A DNA stretch of 64,000 nucleotides from Hippophae tibetana (GCA_037013495.1 JAZDXN010000013.1:1674001-1738000); one strand, 5' to 3'. Counted from the stretch's first letter, positions 26,463-39,345 are shown. Program-made: numbers and translations. Notes: generated from the letters alone by a model not told the origin.

Positions 26463-29400
26463 TCCTAATTACAGTTGGTTCCAAAATAACGAAGAGGTCT
26501 CATTTCATATGCTACTTTTTTGATGAGAGCTAATTAATCTATGCATAATTTAACGATGCAAGGTGTCAGACACACGCTCCTGCGTATCTTCCTTCAATGG
26601 CAAGGTACCTGATCGGTTAACCACGAAACATCAAATACTTACATCCACATTGCTTCTATGTATAATATTTTGTCACTTATGTTTTATCTTACACTTTCTA
26701 GCGAACAAGATATATTTGCTCATCATTGTGGCAAAACAATCTAAACAAAATAATTTTGCATTTAGACATATTGATGGAGCATTCTATAACTTGAAACCTG
26801 TAGCTTTGATACCTCAATGTACTTCAATTTTGGTCAAACTCATGATTGCATGTCAAAGCGGAGAGGCACTTCGTTGTAGATTCCTAAGTTCAGAAACACC
26901 TTATCCTTTTGCACACAACTGTATTCAATTTCATTAAAAATATATTCATCATCTTCTAGTCCTTGAAACTCAACAGGCCATAAAGGAGATGAAAAGATTT
27001 GAATGTATTAAGCAAATTTTTTTGGTATCTTGAGCATTTTATATTTGGGTTTTTAGTCAATTTCTCTATGTGAAGTTTGAAGTAATCTTTACAAATGGTA
27101 CTTTCTTTGTATCATTAGTAAAAGAAATATCTTCGAAACAAGCTTCTAGAAATTAGTTACTTGTTATTGAAGGGGTTTTCCTAATTACAGTTGGTTCCAA
27201 AATAACGAAGAGGTCTCATTTCATATGCTACTTTTTTGATGAGAGCTAATTAATCTATACATAATTTAACGATGCAAGGTGCCAGACACACGCTCTTGCG
27301 TATCTTCCTTCAATGGCAAGGTACCTGATCGGTTAACCACGAAACATTAAATACTTACATCCACATTGCTTCTATGTATAATATTTTGTCACTTATGTTT
27401 TATCTTACACTTTCTAGCGAACAAGATATATTTGCTCATCATTGTGGCAAAACAATCTAAACAAAATAATTTTGCATTTAGACATATTGATGGAGCATTC
27501 TATAACTTGGAACCTGTAGCTTTGATACCTCAATGTACTTCAATTATGGTCAAACTCATGATTGCATGTCAAAGCGGAGAGGCACTTCGTTGTAGATTGC
27601 TAGGTTCAGAAACACCTTATCCTTTTGCACACAACTGTATTCAATTTCATTAAAAATATATTCATCATCTTCTAGTCCTTGAAACTCAACAGGCCATAAA
27701 GGAGATGAAAAGATTTGAATGTATTAAGCAAATTTTTTTGGTAACTTGAGCATTTTATATTTGGGTTTTTAGTCAATTTCTCTATGTGAAGTTTGAAGTA
27801 ACTTTACAAATGGTACTTTCTTTGTATCATTAGTAAAAGAAATATCTTCGAAACAAGCTTCTAGAAATTAGTTACTTGTTATTGAAGGGGTTTTCCTAAT
27901 TACAGTTGGTTCCAAAATAACGAAGAGGTCTCATTTCATATGCTACTTTTTTGATGAGAGCTAATTAATCTATGCATAATTTAACGATGCAAGGTGCCAG
28001 ACACACGCTCTTTCGTATCTTCCTTCAATGGCAAGGTACCTGATCGGTTAACCACGAAACATTAAATACTTACATCCACATTGCTTCTATGTATAATATT
28101 TTGTCACTTATGTTTTATCTTACACTTTCTAGCGAACAAGATATATTTGCTCATCATTGTGGCAAAACAATCTAAACAAAATAATTTTGCAGTTAGACAT
28201 ATTGATGGAGCATTCTATAACTTGGAACCTGTAGCTTTGATACCTCAATTTACTTCAATTATGGTCAAACTCATGATTGCATGTCAAAGCGGAGAGGCAC
28301 TTCGTTGTAGATTCCTAGGTTCAGAAACACCTTATCCTTTTGCACACAACTGTATTCAATATCATTAAAAATATATTCATCATCTTCTAGTCCTTGAAAC
28401 TCAAGAGGCCATAAAGGAGATGAAAAGATTTGAATGTATTAAGCAATTTTTTTTGGTATCTTGAGCATTTTATATTTGGGTTTTTAGTCAATTTCTCTAT
28501 GTGAAGTTTGAAGTAATCTTTACAAATGGTACTTTCTTTGTATCATTAGTAAAAGAAATATCTTCGAAACAAGCTTCTAGAAATTAGTTACTTGTTATTG
28601 AAGGGGTTTTCCTAATTACAGTTGGTTCCAAAATAACGAAGAGGTCTCATTTCATATGCTACTTTTTTGATGAGAGCTAATTAATCTATACATAATTTAA
28701 CGATGCAAGGTGCCAGACACACGCTCTTGCGTATCTTCCTTCAATGGCAAGGTACCTGATCGGTTAACCACGAAACATTAAATACTTACATCCACATTGC
28801 TTCTATGTATAATATTTTGTCACTTATGTTTTATCTTACACTTTCTAGCGAACAAGATATATTTGCTCATCATTGTGGCAAAACAATCTAAACAAAATAA
28901 TTTTGCATTTAGACATATTGATGGAGCATTCTATAACTTGGAACCTGTAGCTTTGATACCTCAATGTACTTCAATTATGGTCAAACTCATGATTGCATGT
29001 CAAAGCGGAGAGGCACTTCGTTGTAGATTCCTAGGTTCAGAAACACCTTATCCTTTTGCACACAACTGTATTCAATTTCATTAAAAATATATTCATCATC
29101 TTCTAGTCCTTGAAACTCAACAGGCCATAAAGGAGATGAAAAGATTTGAATGTATTAAGCAAATTTTTTTGGTAACTTGAGCATTTTATATTTGGGTTTT
29201 TAGTCAATTTCTCTATGTGAAGTTTGAAGTAATCTTTACAAATGGTACTTTCTTTGTATCATTAGTAAAAGAAATATCTTCGAAACAAGCTTCTAGAAAT
29301 TAGTTACTTGTTATTGAAGGGGTTTTCCTAATTACAGTTGGTTCCAAAATAACGAAGAGGTCTCATTTCATATGCTACTTTTTTGATGAGAGCTAATTAA

Positions 29401-30060
29401 TCTATGCATAATTTAACGATGCAAGGTGCCAGACACACGCTCTTTCGTATCTTCCTTCAATGGCAAGGTACCTGATCGGTTAACCACGAAACATTAAATA
29501 CTTACATCCACATTGCTTCTATGTATAATATTTTGTCACTTATGTTTTATCTTACACTTTCTAGCGAACAAGATATATTTGCTCATCATTGTGGCAAAAC
29601 AATCTAAACAAAATAATTTTGTAGTTAGACATATTGATGGAGCATTCTATAACTTGAAACCTGTAGCTTTGATACCTCAATGTACTTCAATTATGGTCAA
29701 ACTCATGATTGCATGTCAAAGCGGAGAGGCACTTCGTTGTAGATTCCTAGGTTCAGAAACACCTTATCCTTTTGCACACAACTGTATTCAATTTCATTAA
29801 AAATATATTCATCATCTTCTAGTCCTTGAAACTCAAGAGGCCATAAAGGAGATGAAAAGATTTGAATGTATTAAGCAATTTTTTTTGGTATCTTGAGCAT
29901 TTTATATTTGGGTTTTTAGTCAATTTCTCTATGTGAAGTTTGAAGTAATCTTTACAAATGGTACTTTCTTTGTATCATTAGTAAAAGAAATATCTTCGAA
30001 ACAAGCTTCTAGAAATTAGTTACTTGTTATTGAAGGGGTTTTCCTAATTACAGTTGGTTC
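26322..30060 (+). repeat. Higher-order repeat, 6-monomer spacing, copy 2 (M37 tail to M43 start)
   Basis: This block is the partner of 22033-25771, with M38 to M42 starting at 26463, 27179, 27894, 28610 and 29326. The match starts after the differing ttgaccattt/ttgagaattt site and ends at ggttcg/ggttcc in the next unit. The near absence of differences over 3.7 kb makes this one of the youngest duplications in the window. Confidence 0.9.
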
Positions 30061-30944
30061 CAAAATAACGAAGAGGTCTCATTTCATATGCTACTTTTTT
30101 GATGAGAGCTAATTAATCTATACATAATTTAACGATGCAAGGTGCCAGACACACGCTCTTGCGTATCTTCCTTCAATGGCAAGGTACCTGATCGGTTAAC
30201 CACGAAACATTAAATACTTACATCCACATTGCTTCTATGTATAATATTTTGTCACTTATGTTTTATCTTACACTTTCTAGCGAACAAGATATATTTGCTC
30301 ATCATTGTGGCAAAACAATCTAAACAAAATAATTTTGCATTTAGACATATTGATGGAGCATTCTATAACTTGGAACCTGTAGCTTTGATACCTCAATGTA
30401 CTTCAATTATGGTCAAACTCATGATTGCATGTCAAAGCGGAGAGGCACTTCGTTGTAGATTCCTAGGTTCAGAAACACCTTATCCTTTTGCACACAACTG
30501 TATTCAATTTCATTAAAAATATATTCATCATCTTCTAGTCCTTGAAACTCAACAGGCCATAAAGGAGATGAAAAGATTTGAATGTATTAAGCAAATTTTT
30601 TTGATAACTTGAGCATTTTATATTTGGGTTTTTAGTCAATTTCTCTATGTGAAGTTTGAAGTAATCTTTACAAATGGTACTTTCTTTGTATCATTAGTAA
30701 AAGAAATATCTTCGAAACAAGCTTCTAGAAATTAGTTACTTGTTATTGAAGGGGGTTTCCTAATTACAGTTGGTTCCAAAATAACGAAGAGGTCTCATTT
30801 CATATGCTACTTTTTTGATGAGAGCTAATTAATCTATGCATAATTTAACGATGCAAGGTCCCAGACACACGCTCTTTCGTATCTTCCTTCAATGGCAAGG
30901 TACCTGATCGGTTAACCACGAAACATTAAATACTTACATCCACA

Positions 30945-31328
30945 TTGCTTCTATGTATAATATTTTGTCACTTATGTTTTATCTTACACTTTCTAGCGAA
31001 CAAGATATATTTGCTCATCATTGTGGCAAAACAATCTAAACAAAATAATTTTGCATTTAGACATATTGATGGAGCATTCTATAACTTGAAACCTGTAGCT
31101 TTGATACCTCAATGTACTTCAATTTTGGTCAAACTCATGATTGCATGTCAAAGCGGAGAGGCACTTCGTTGTAGATTCCTAGGTTCAGAAACACCTTATC
31201 CTTTTGCACACAACTGTATTCAATTTCATCAAAAATATATTCATCATCTTCTAGTCCTTGAAACTCAAGAGGCCATAAAGGAGATGAAAAGATTTGAATG
31301 TATTAAGCAAATTTTTTTGGTATCTTGA
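30945..31328 (+). other. Open frame with lost stop (127 codons) in M44, with a copy in M47
   Basis: The stop codon TAA after caatttcat is changed to CAA (catcaaaaatat near 31229), extending the frame by 32 codons to a TGA in tatcttgag. M47 has the same at 33093-33476. The added tail is charged (EAIKEMKRFECIKQIF) but follows directly from reading the repeat in that frame. The start is still TTG, and I do not call it a gene. Confidence 0.8.
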
Positions 31329-32189
31329 GCATTTTATATTTGGGTTTTTAGTCAATTTCTCTATGTGAAGTTTGAAGTAATCTTTACAAATGGTACTTTC
31401 TTTGTATCATTAGTAAAAGAAATATCTTCGAAACAAGCTTCTAGAAATTAGTTACTTGTTATTGAAGGGGTTTTCCTAATTACAGTTGGTTCCAAAATAA
31501 CGAAGAGGTCTCATTTCATATGCTACTTTTTTGATGAGAGCTAATTAATCTATACATAATTTAACGATGCAAGGTGCCAGACACACGCTCTTGCGTATCT
31601 TCCTTCAATGGCAAGGTACCTGATCGGTTAACCACGAAACATTAAATACTTACATCCACATTGCTTCTATGTATAATATTTTGTCACTTATGTTTTATCT
31701 TACACTTTCTAGCGAACAAGATATATTTGCTCATCATTGTGGCAAAACAATCTAAACAAAATAATTTTGCATTTAGACATATTGATGGAGCATTCTATAA
31801 CTTGGAACCTGTAGCTTTGATACCTCAATGTACTTCAATTTTTGTCAAACTCATGATTGCATGTCAAAGCGGAGAGGCACTTCGTTGTAGATTCCTAGGT
31901 TCAGAAACACCTTATCCTTTTGCACACAACTGTATTCAATTTCATTAAAAATATATTCATCATCTTCTAGTCCTTGAAACTCAAGAGGCCATAAAGGAGA
32001 TGAAAAGATTTGAATGTATTAAGCAATTTTTTTTGGTATCTTGAGCATTTTATATTTGGGTTTTTAGTCAATTTCTCTATGTGAAGTTTGAAGTAATCTT
32101 TACAAATGGTACTTTCTTTGTATCATTAGTAAAAGAAATATCTTCGAAACAAGCTTCTAGAAATTAGTTACTTGTTATTGAAGGGGTTT

Positions 32190-32905
32190 TCCTAATTACA
32201 GTTGGTTCCAAAATAACGAAGAGGTCTCATTTCATATGCTACTTTTTTGATGAGAGCTAATTAATCTATACATAATTTAACGATGCAAGGTGCCAGACAC
32301 ACGCTCTTGCGTATCTTCCTTCAATGGCAAGGTACCTGATCGGTTAACCACGAAACATTAAATACTTACATCCACATTGCTTCTATGTATAATATTTTGT
32401 CACTTATGTTTTATCTTACACTTTCTAGCGAACAAGATATATTTGCTCATCATTGTGGCAAAACAATCTAAACAAAATAATTTTGCATTTAGACATATTG
32501 ATGGAGCATTCTATAACTTGGAACCTGTAGCTTTGATACCTCAATGTACTTCAATTATGGTCAAACTCATGATTGCATGTCAAAGCGGAGAGGCACTTCG
32601 TTGTAGATTCCTAGGTTCAGAAACACCTTATCCTTTTGCACACAACTGTATTCAATTTCATTAAAAATATATTCATCATCTTCTAGTCCTTGAAACTCAA
32701 CAGGCCATAAAGGAGATGAAAAGATTTGAATGTATTAAGCAAATTTTTTTGATAACTTGAGCATTTTATATTTGGGTTTTTAGTCAATTTCTCTATGTGA
32801 AGTTTGAAGTAATCTTTACAAATGGTACTTTCTTTGTATCATTAGTAAAAGAAATATCTTCGAAACAAGCTTCTAGAAATTAGTTACTTGTTATTGAAGG
32901 GGGTT
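32190..32905 (+). repeat. Reference monomer (M46, type A)
   Basis: This is a typical 716-bp unit, used here to describe internal layout. A six-T tract lies at 32243-32248. The perfect palindrome ggttaacc is at 32342-32349. The open frame is at 32377-32664. The type-A signature caaaacaatctaaac lies near 32459-32473, just before the ttttgca stretch. A seven-T tract is at 32744-32750. A HindIII-type aagctt overlaps the palindrome ttctagaa at 32867-32878. The segment between the open frame and the next unit (about 240 bp) holds only AT-rich sequence with these landmarks; I see no promoter, RNA gene or terminator in it. Confidence 0.9.
32870..32879. promoter_or_regulatory. Palindromic TTCTAGAA in each monomer, resembles a minimal heat-shock element
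   Basis: The reference monomer has cTTCtaGAAa, which fits the two-unit nTTCnnGAAn half of a heat-shock factor site. Most monomers keep it; variants ttccagaa and ggttctagaa also fit, while a few (actactagaaa, gctgctagaaa) lose it. A third in-register GAA is missing, so it may be a chance palindrome. A regulatory role is inference only. Confidence 0.2.
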
Positions 32906-34337
32906 TCCTAATTACAGTTGGTTCCAAAATAACGAAGAGGTCTCATTTCATATGCTACTTTTTTGATGAGAGCTAATTAATCTATGCATAATTTAACGAT
33001 GCAAGGTCCCAGACACACGCTCTTTCGTATCTTCCTTCAATGGCAAGGTACCTGATCGGTTAACCACGAAACATTAAATACTTACATCCACATTGCTTCT
33101 ATGTATAATATTTTGTCACTTATGTTTTATCTTACACTTTCTAGCGAACAAGATATATTTGCTCATCATTGTGGCAAAACAATCTAAACAAAATAATTTT
33201 GCATTTAGACATATTGATGGAGCATTCTATAACTTGAAACCTGTAGCTTTGATACCTCAATGTACTTCAATTTTGGTCAAACTCATGATTGCATGTCAAA
33301 GCGGAGAGGCACTTCGTTGTAGATTCCTAGGTTCAGAAACACCTTATCCTTTTGCACACAACTGTATTCAATTTCATCAAAAATATATTCATCATCTTCT
33401 AGTCCTTGAAACTCAAGAGGCCATAAAGGAGATGAAAAGATTTGAATGTATTAAGCAAATTTTTTTGGTATCTTGAGCATTTTATATTTGGGTTTTTAGT
33501 CAATTTCTCTATGTGAAGTTTGAAGTAATCTTTACAAATGGTACTTTCTTTGTATCATTAGTAAAAGAAATATCTTCGAAACAAGCTTCTAGAAATTAGT
33601 TACTTGTTATTGAAGGGGTTTTCCTAATTACAGTTGGTTCCAAAATAACGAAGAGGTCTCATTTCATATGCTACTTTTTTGATGAGAGCTAATTAATCTA
33701 TACATAATTTAACGATGCAAGGTGCCAGACACACGCTCTTGCGTATCTTCCTTCAATGGCAAGGTACCTGATCGGTTAACCACGAAACATTAAATACTTA
33801 CATCCACATTGCTTCTATGTATAATATTTTGTCACTTATGTTTTATCTTACACTTTCTAGCGAACAAGATATATTTGCTCATCATTGTGGCAAAACAATC
33901 TAAACAAAATAATTTTGCATTTAGACATATTGATGGAGCATTCTATAACTTGGAACCTGTAGCTTTGATACCTCAATGTACTTCAATTTTTGTCAAACTC
34001 ATGATTGCATGTCAAAGCGGAGAGGCACTTCGTTGTAGATTCCTAGGTTCAGAAACACCTTATCCTTTTGCACACAACTGTATTCAATTTCATTAAAAAT
34101 ATATTCATCATCTTCTAGTCCTTGAAACTCAACAGGCCATAAAGGAGATGAAAAGATTTGAATGTATTAAGCAAATTTTTTTGGTAACTTGAGCATTTTA
34201 TATTTGGGTTTTTAGTCAATTTCTCTATGTGAAGTTTGAAGTAATCTTTACAAATGGTAATTTCTTTGTATCATTAGTAAAAGAAATATCTTCGAAACAA
34301 GCTTCTAGAAATTAGTTACTTGTTATTGAAGGGGTTT

Positions 34338-37201
34338 TCCTAATTACAGTTGGTTCCAAAATAACGAAGAGGTCTCATTTCATATGCTACTTTTTTGATG
34401 AGAGCTAATTAATCTATGCATAATTTAACGATGCAAGGTGCCAGACACACGCTCTTTCGTATCTTCCTTCAATGGCAAGGTACCTGATCGGTTAACCACG
34501 AAACATTAAATACTTACATCCACATTGCTTCTATGTATAATATTTTGTCACTTATGTTTTATCTTACACTTTCTAGCGAACAAGATATATTTGCTCATCA
34601 TTGTGGCAAAACAATCTAAACAAAATAATTTTGCATTTAGACATATTGATGGAGCATTCTATAACTTGAAACCTGTAGCTTTGATACCTCAATGTACTTC
34701 AATTTTGGTCAAACTCATGATTGCATGTCAAAGCGGAGAGGCACTTCGTTGTAGATTCCTAGGTTCAGAAACACCTTATCCTTTTGCATACAACCGTGTT
34801 CAATTTCATCAAGAATAGATTCATCTTCTTCTAGTCCTTGAAACTCAAGAGGCCATATAGGAGATGAAAAGGTTGGAATGCATTAAGCAAATTTTTTTGG
34901 TAACTTGAGCATTTTATATTTGGATTTTTAGATGATTTCTCTATGTGAAGTTTGAAGTAATCTTTACAAACGGTACTTTCTTTGTATCATTAGTAAAAGA
35001 AATATCTTCGAAACAAGCTTCTAGAAATTAGTTACTTGTTATTGAAGGGGTTTTCCTAATTACAGTTGGTTCCAAAATAACGAAGAGGTCTCATTTCATA
35101 TGCTACTTTTTTGATGAGAGCTAATTAATCTATACATAATTTAACGATGCAAGGTGCCAGACACACGCTCTTGCGTATCTTCCTTCAATGGCAAGGTACC
35201 TGATCGGTTAACCACGAAACATTAAATACTTACATCCACATTGCTTCTATGTATAATATTTTGTCACTTATGTTTTATCTTACACTTTCTAGCGAACAAG
35301 ATATATTTGCTCATCATTGTGGCAAAACAATCTAAACAAAATAATTTTGCATTTAGACATATTGATGGAGCATTCTATAACTTGGAACCTGTAGCTTTGA
35401 TACCTCAATGTACTTCAATTATGGTCAAACTCATGATTGCATGTCAAAGCGGAGAGGAACTTCGTTGTAGATTCCTAGGTTCAGAAACACCTTATCCTTT
35501 TGCACACAACTGTATTCAATTTCATTAAAAATATATTCATCATCTTCTAGTCCTTGAAACTCAACAGGCCATAAAGGAGATGAAAAGATTTGAATGTATT
35601 AAGCAAATTTTTTTGGTAACTTGAGCATTTTATATTTGGGTTTTTAGTCAATTTCTCTATGTGAAGTTTGAAGTAATCTTTACAAATGGTACTTTCTTTG
35701 TATCATTAGTAAAAGAAATATCTTCGAAACAAGCTTCTAGAAATTAGTTACTTGTTATTGAAGGGGTTTTCCTAATTACAGTTGGTTCCAAAATAACGAA
35801 GAGGTCTCATTTCATATGCTACTTTTTTGATGAGAGCTAATTAATCTATGCATAATTTAACGATGCAAGGTGCCAGACACACGCTCTTTCGTATCTTCCT
35901 TCAATGGCAAGGTACCTGATCGGTTAACCACGAAACATTAAATACTTACATCCACATTGCTTCTATGTATAATATTTTGTCACTTATGTTTTATCTTACA
36001 CTTTCTAGCGAACAAGATATATTTGCTCATCATTGTGGCAAAACAATCTAAACAAAATAATTTTGCAGTTAGACATATTGTTGGAGCATTCTATAACTTG
36101 GAACCTGTAGCTTTGATACCTCAATGTACTTCAATTATGGTCAAACTCATGATTGCATGTCAAAGCGGAGAGGCACTTCGTTGTAGATTCCTAGGTTCAG
36201 AAACACCTTATCCTTTTGCATACAACCGTGTTCAATTTCATCAAGAATAGATTCATTTTCTTCTAGTCCTTGAAACTCAACAGGCCATAAAGGAGATGAA
36301 AAGGTTTGAATGCATTAAGCAAATTTTTTTGGTAACTTCAGCATTTTATATTTGGGTTTTTAGTCAATTTGTCTATGTGAAGTTTGAAGTAATATTTACA
36401 AACGGTACTTTCTTTGTATCATTAGTAAAAGAACTATCTTCGAAACAAGCTTCCAGAAATTAGTTACTTGTTATTGAAGGTGTTTTCCTAGTTACAGTTG
36501 GTTCCAAAATAACGAAGAGGTCTCATTTCATACGCTACTTTTTTTATGAGAGCTAATTAATCTATGCATAATTTAACGATGCAAAGTGTCAGACACACGC
36601 TCCTGTGTATCTTCCTTCAATGGCAAGGTACGTGATCGGTTAAGCAAGAAACATTAAATACATACATCCACATTGCTTCTATGTATAATATTTTGTCACT
36701 TATGTTTTATCTTACCCTTTCTAGCGAACAAGATATATTTGCTCATCATTGTGGCAAACCTATATAAACAAAATCGTTTTGCAGGTAGACATATTGATGG
36801 AGCATTCTATAACTTGGAACCTGTAGCTTTGATACCTCAATGTACTTCAATTATGGTCAAACTCATGATTGCATGTCAAAGCGAAGAGGCACTTCGTTGT
36901 AGATTCCTAGGTTCAGAAACACCTTATCCTTTTGCACACAACTGTATTCAATTTCATTAAAAATATATTCATCATCTTCTAGTCCTTGAAACTCAACAGG
37001 CCATAAAGGAGATGAAAAGATTTGAATGTATTAAGAAATTTTTTTTGGTAACTTGAGCATTTTATATTTGGGTTTTTAGTCAATTTCTCTATGTGAAGTT
37101 TGAAGTAATCTTTACAAATGGTACTTTCTTTGTATCATTAGTAAAAGAAATATCTTCGAAACAAGCTTCTAGAAATTAGTTACTTGTTATTGAAGGAGTT
37201 T
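34338..37201 (+). repeat. Transition zone M49 to M52: central type meets right-hand type
   Basis: M49 (34338-35053) has the left part of M44-like units (aacttgaaacc, caattttggtc) but its right part switches to catacaaccgtgttc and tttggatttttagatgatt, with aaacggtac. The switch lies between about 34710 and 34790. M50 (35054) returns to the central type with gaggaacttcg. M51 (35770) has the private change catattgttggagc and again the catacaaccgtg right end. M52 (36486) is type B with private catacgctac, aatcgttttgc and agcgaagagg. This marks the right border of the homogeneous central block. Confidence 0.8.
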
Positions 37202-37918
37202 TCCTAGTTACAGTTGGTTCCAAAATAACGAAGAGGTCTCATTTCATATGCTACTTTTTTTATGAGAGCTAATTAATCTATGCATAATTTAACGATGCAA
37301 GGTGTCAGACACACGCTCCTGCGTATCTTCCTTCAATGGGAAGGTACCTGATCGGTTAACCACGAAACATTAAATACTTACATCCACATTGCTTCTATGT
37401 ATAATATTTTGTCACTTATGTTTTATCTTACACTTTCTAGCGAACAAGATATATTTGCTCATCATTGTGGCAAAACAATCTAAACAAAAATAATTTTGCA
37501 GTTAGACATATTGATGGAGCATTCTATAACTTGGAACCTGTAGCTTTGATACCTCAATGTACCTCAATTATGGTCAAACTCATGATTGCATGTCAAAGCG
37601 GAGAGGCACTTCGTTGTAGATTCCTAGGTTCAGAAACACCTTATCCTTATGCACACAACTGTATTCAATTTCATTAAAAATATATTCATCATCTTCTAGT
37701 CCTTGAAACTCAACAGGCCATAAAGGAGATGAAAAGATTTGAATGTATTAAGCAAATTTTTTTGGTAACTTGAGCATTTTATATTTGGGTTTTTAGTCAA
37801 TTTCTCTATGTGAAGTTTGAAGTAATCTTTACAAATGGTACTTTCTTTGTATCATTAGTAAAAGAAATATCTTCGAAACAAGGTTCTAGAAATTAGTTAC
37901 TTGTTATTGAAGGGGTTT
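37202..37918 (+). repeat. M53, longest monomer (717 bp) with a frameshifting A insertion
   Basis: An extra A in aaacaaaaataatttt (near 37483-37495) lengthens the unit to 717 bp and shifts the recurrent open frame, so only the part from 37465 onward is open in a different upstream frame. It also has caatgggaagg, acctcaatta and ccttatgcacac, marks it shares with M60 and M65-type units to the right. Confidence 0.85.
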
Positions 37919-39345
37919 TCCTAGTTACACTTGGTTCCAAAATAACGAAGAGGTCTCATTTCATATGCTACTTTTTTTATGAGAGCTAATTAATCTATGT
38001 ATAATTTAATGATGCAAAGTGTGAGACACACGCTCCTACGTATCTTCCTTCAATGGCAAGGTACGTGATCGGTTAACCAAGAAACATTAAATAATTACAT
38101 CCACATTGCTTCTATGTATAATATTTTGTCACTTATGTTTTATCTTACACTTTCTAGCGAACAAGATATATTTGCTCATCATTGTGGCAAAACAATCTAA
38201 ACAAAATAATTTTGCAGTTAGACACATTGATGGAGCATTCTATAACTTGGAACCTGTAGCTTTGATACCTCAATGTACTTCAATTATGGTCAAACTCATG
38301 ATTGCATGTCAAAGCGGAGAGGCACTTCGTTGTAGATTCCTAGGTTTAGAAACACCTTATCCTTTTGCACACAACTGTATTCAATTTCATTAAAAATAGA
38401 TTCATCTTCTTCTAGTCCTTGAAACTCAACAGGCCATAAAGGCAAAGATTTGAATGTATTAAGCAAATATTTTTGGTAACTTCAGTATTTTATATTTGGG
38501 TTTTTGGTCAATTTGTCTATGTGAAGTTTGAAGTAATCTTTACAAACGGTACTTTCTTTGTATCATTAGTAAAAGAAATATCTTCGAAACAAGCTTCTAG
38601 AAATTAGTTACTTGTTATTGAAGGGGTTTTCCTAATTACAATTGGTTCCAAAATAACGAAGAGGTCTCATTTCATATGCTACTTTTTTGATGAGAGCTAA
38701 TTAATCTATGCATAATTTAACGATGCAAGGTGCCAGACACACGCTCTTGCGTATCTTCCTTCAATGGCAAGGTACCTGATCGGTTAACCACGAAACATTA
38801 AATACTTACATCCACATTGCTTCTATGTATAATATTTTGTCACTTATGTTTTATCTTACACTTTCTAGCGAACAAGATATATTTGCTCATCATTGTGGCA
38901 AAACAATCTAAACAAAATAATTTTGCATTTAGACATATTGATGGAGCATTCTATAACTTGGAACCTGTAGCTTTGATACCTCAATGTACTTCAATTATGG
39001 TCAAACTCATGATTGCATGTCAAAGCGGAGAGGCATTTCGTTGTAGATTCCTAGGTTCAGAAACACCTTATCCTTTTGCACACAACTGTATTCAATTTCA
39101 TTAAAAATATATTCATCATCTTCTAGTCCTTGAAACTCAACAGGCCATAAAGGACATGAAAAGATTTGAATGTATTAAGCAAATTTTTTTGGTAACTTGA
39201 GCATTTTATATTTGGGTTTTTAGTCAATTTCTCTATGTGAAGTTTGAAGTAATCTTTACAAATGGTACTTTCTTTGTATCATTAGTAAAAGAAATATCGT
39301 CGAAACAAGCTTCTAGAAATTAGTTACTTGTTATTGAAGGGGTTT
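37919..39345 (+). repeat. M54 and M55
   Basis: M54 (37919-38629, 711 bp) combines gtgagacacacg, aattacatcc and the taggtttagaa form with a 5-bp deletion (aaaggcaaag near 38438-38447), the same deletion seen in M25, M28, M30 and M37 about 12 to 20 kb to the left. It also has gcaaatatttttgg and gggtttttggtc. M86 far to the right matches its left half (gtgagacac, gacacattgatgg). M55 (38630-39345) is type A of the central form (gcatttagac) with aggcatttcg and atatcgtcg as private changes. Confidence 0.75.

Larger units (their letters stand above)
29700..34130 (+). repeat. 3-monomer tandem duplication (M42 tail to M48)
   Basis: The order of M43, M44, M45 is repeated as M46, M47, M48 at a spacing of 2,148 bp. 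Starts are 30042, 30758, 31474 and 32190, 32906, 33622. Shared rare marks are ttttgataacttg (M43, M46), gaagggggtttcc, gcaaggtcccagac and catcaaaaatat (M44, M47), and caatttttgtcaaac (M45, M48). The tails caagaggcc and caattttttttgg after M42 and M45 also match, while the tail of M48 differs, which sets the right limit near 34130. Confidence 0.9.

Noticed and set aside
32475-32495. Intron 3' splice site at ttttgcag followed by an exon
   Set aside because: The tttgcag motif is common in AT-rich DNA, many copies read ttttgcattt and lose the AG, and there is no matching 5' splice site or conserved exon.
32850-32880. CENP-B box
   Set aside because: TTCGAAACAAGCTTC resembles the start of the box, but the CGGG required at its end is missing on both strands, and I saw no other candidate in the unit.
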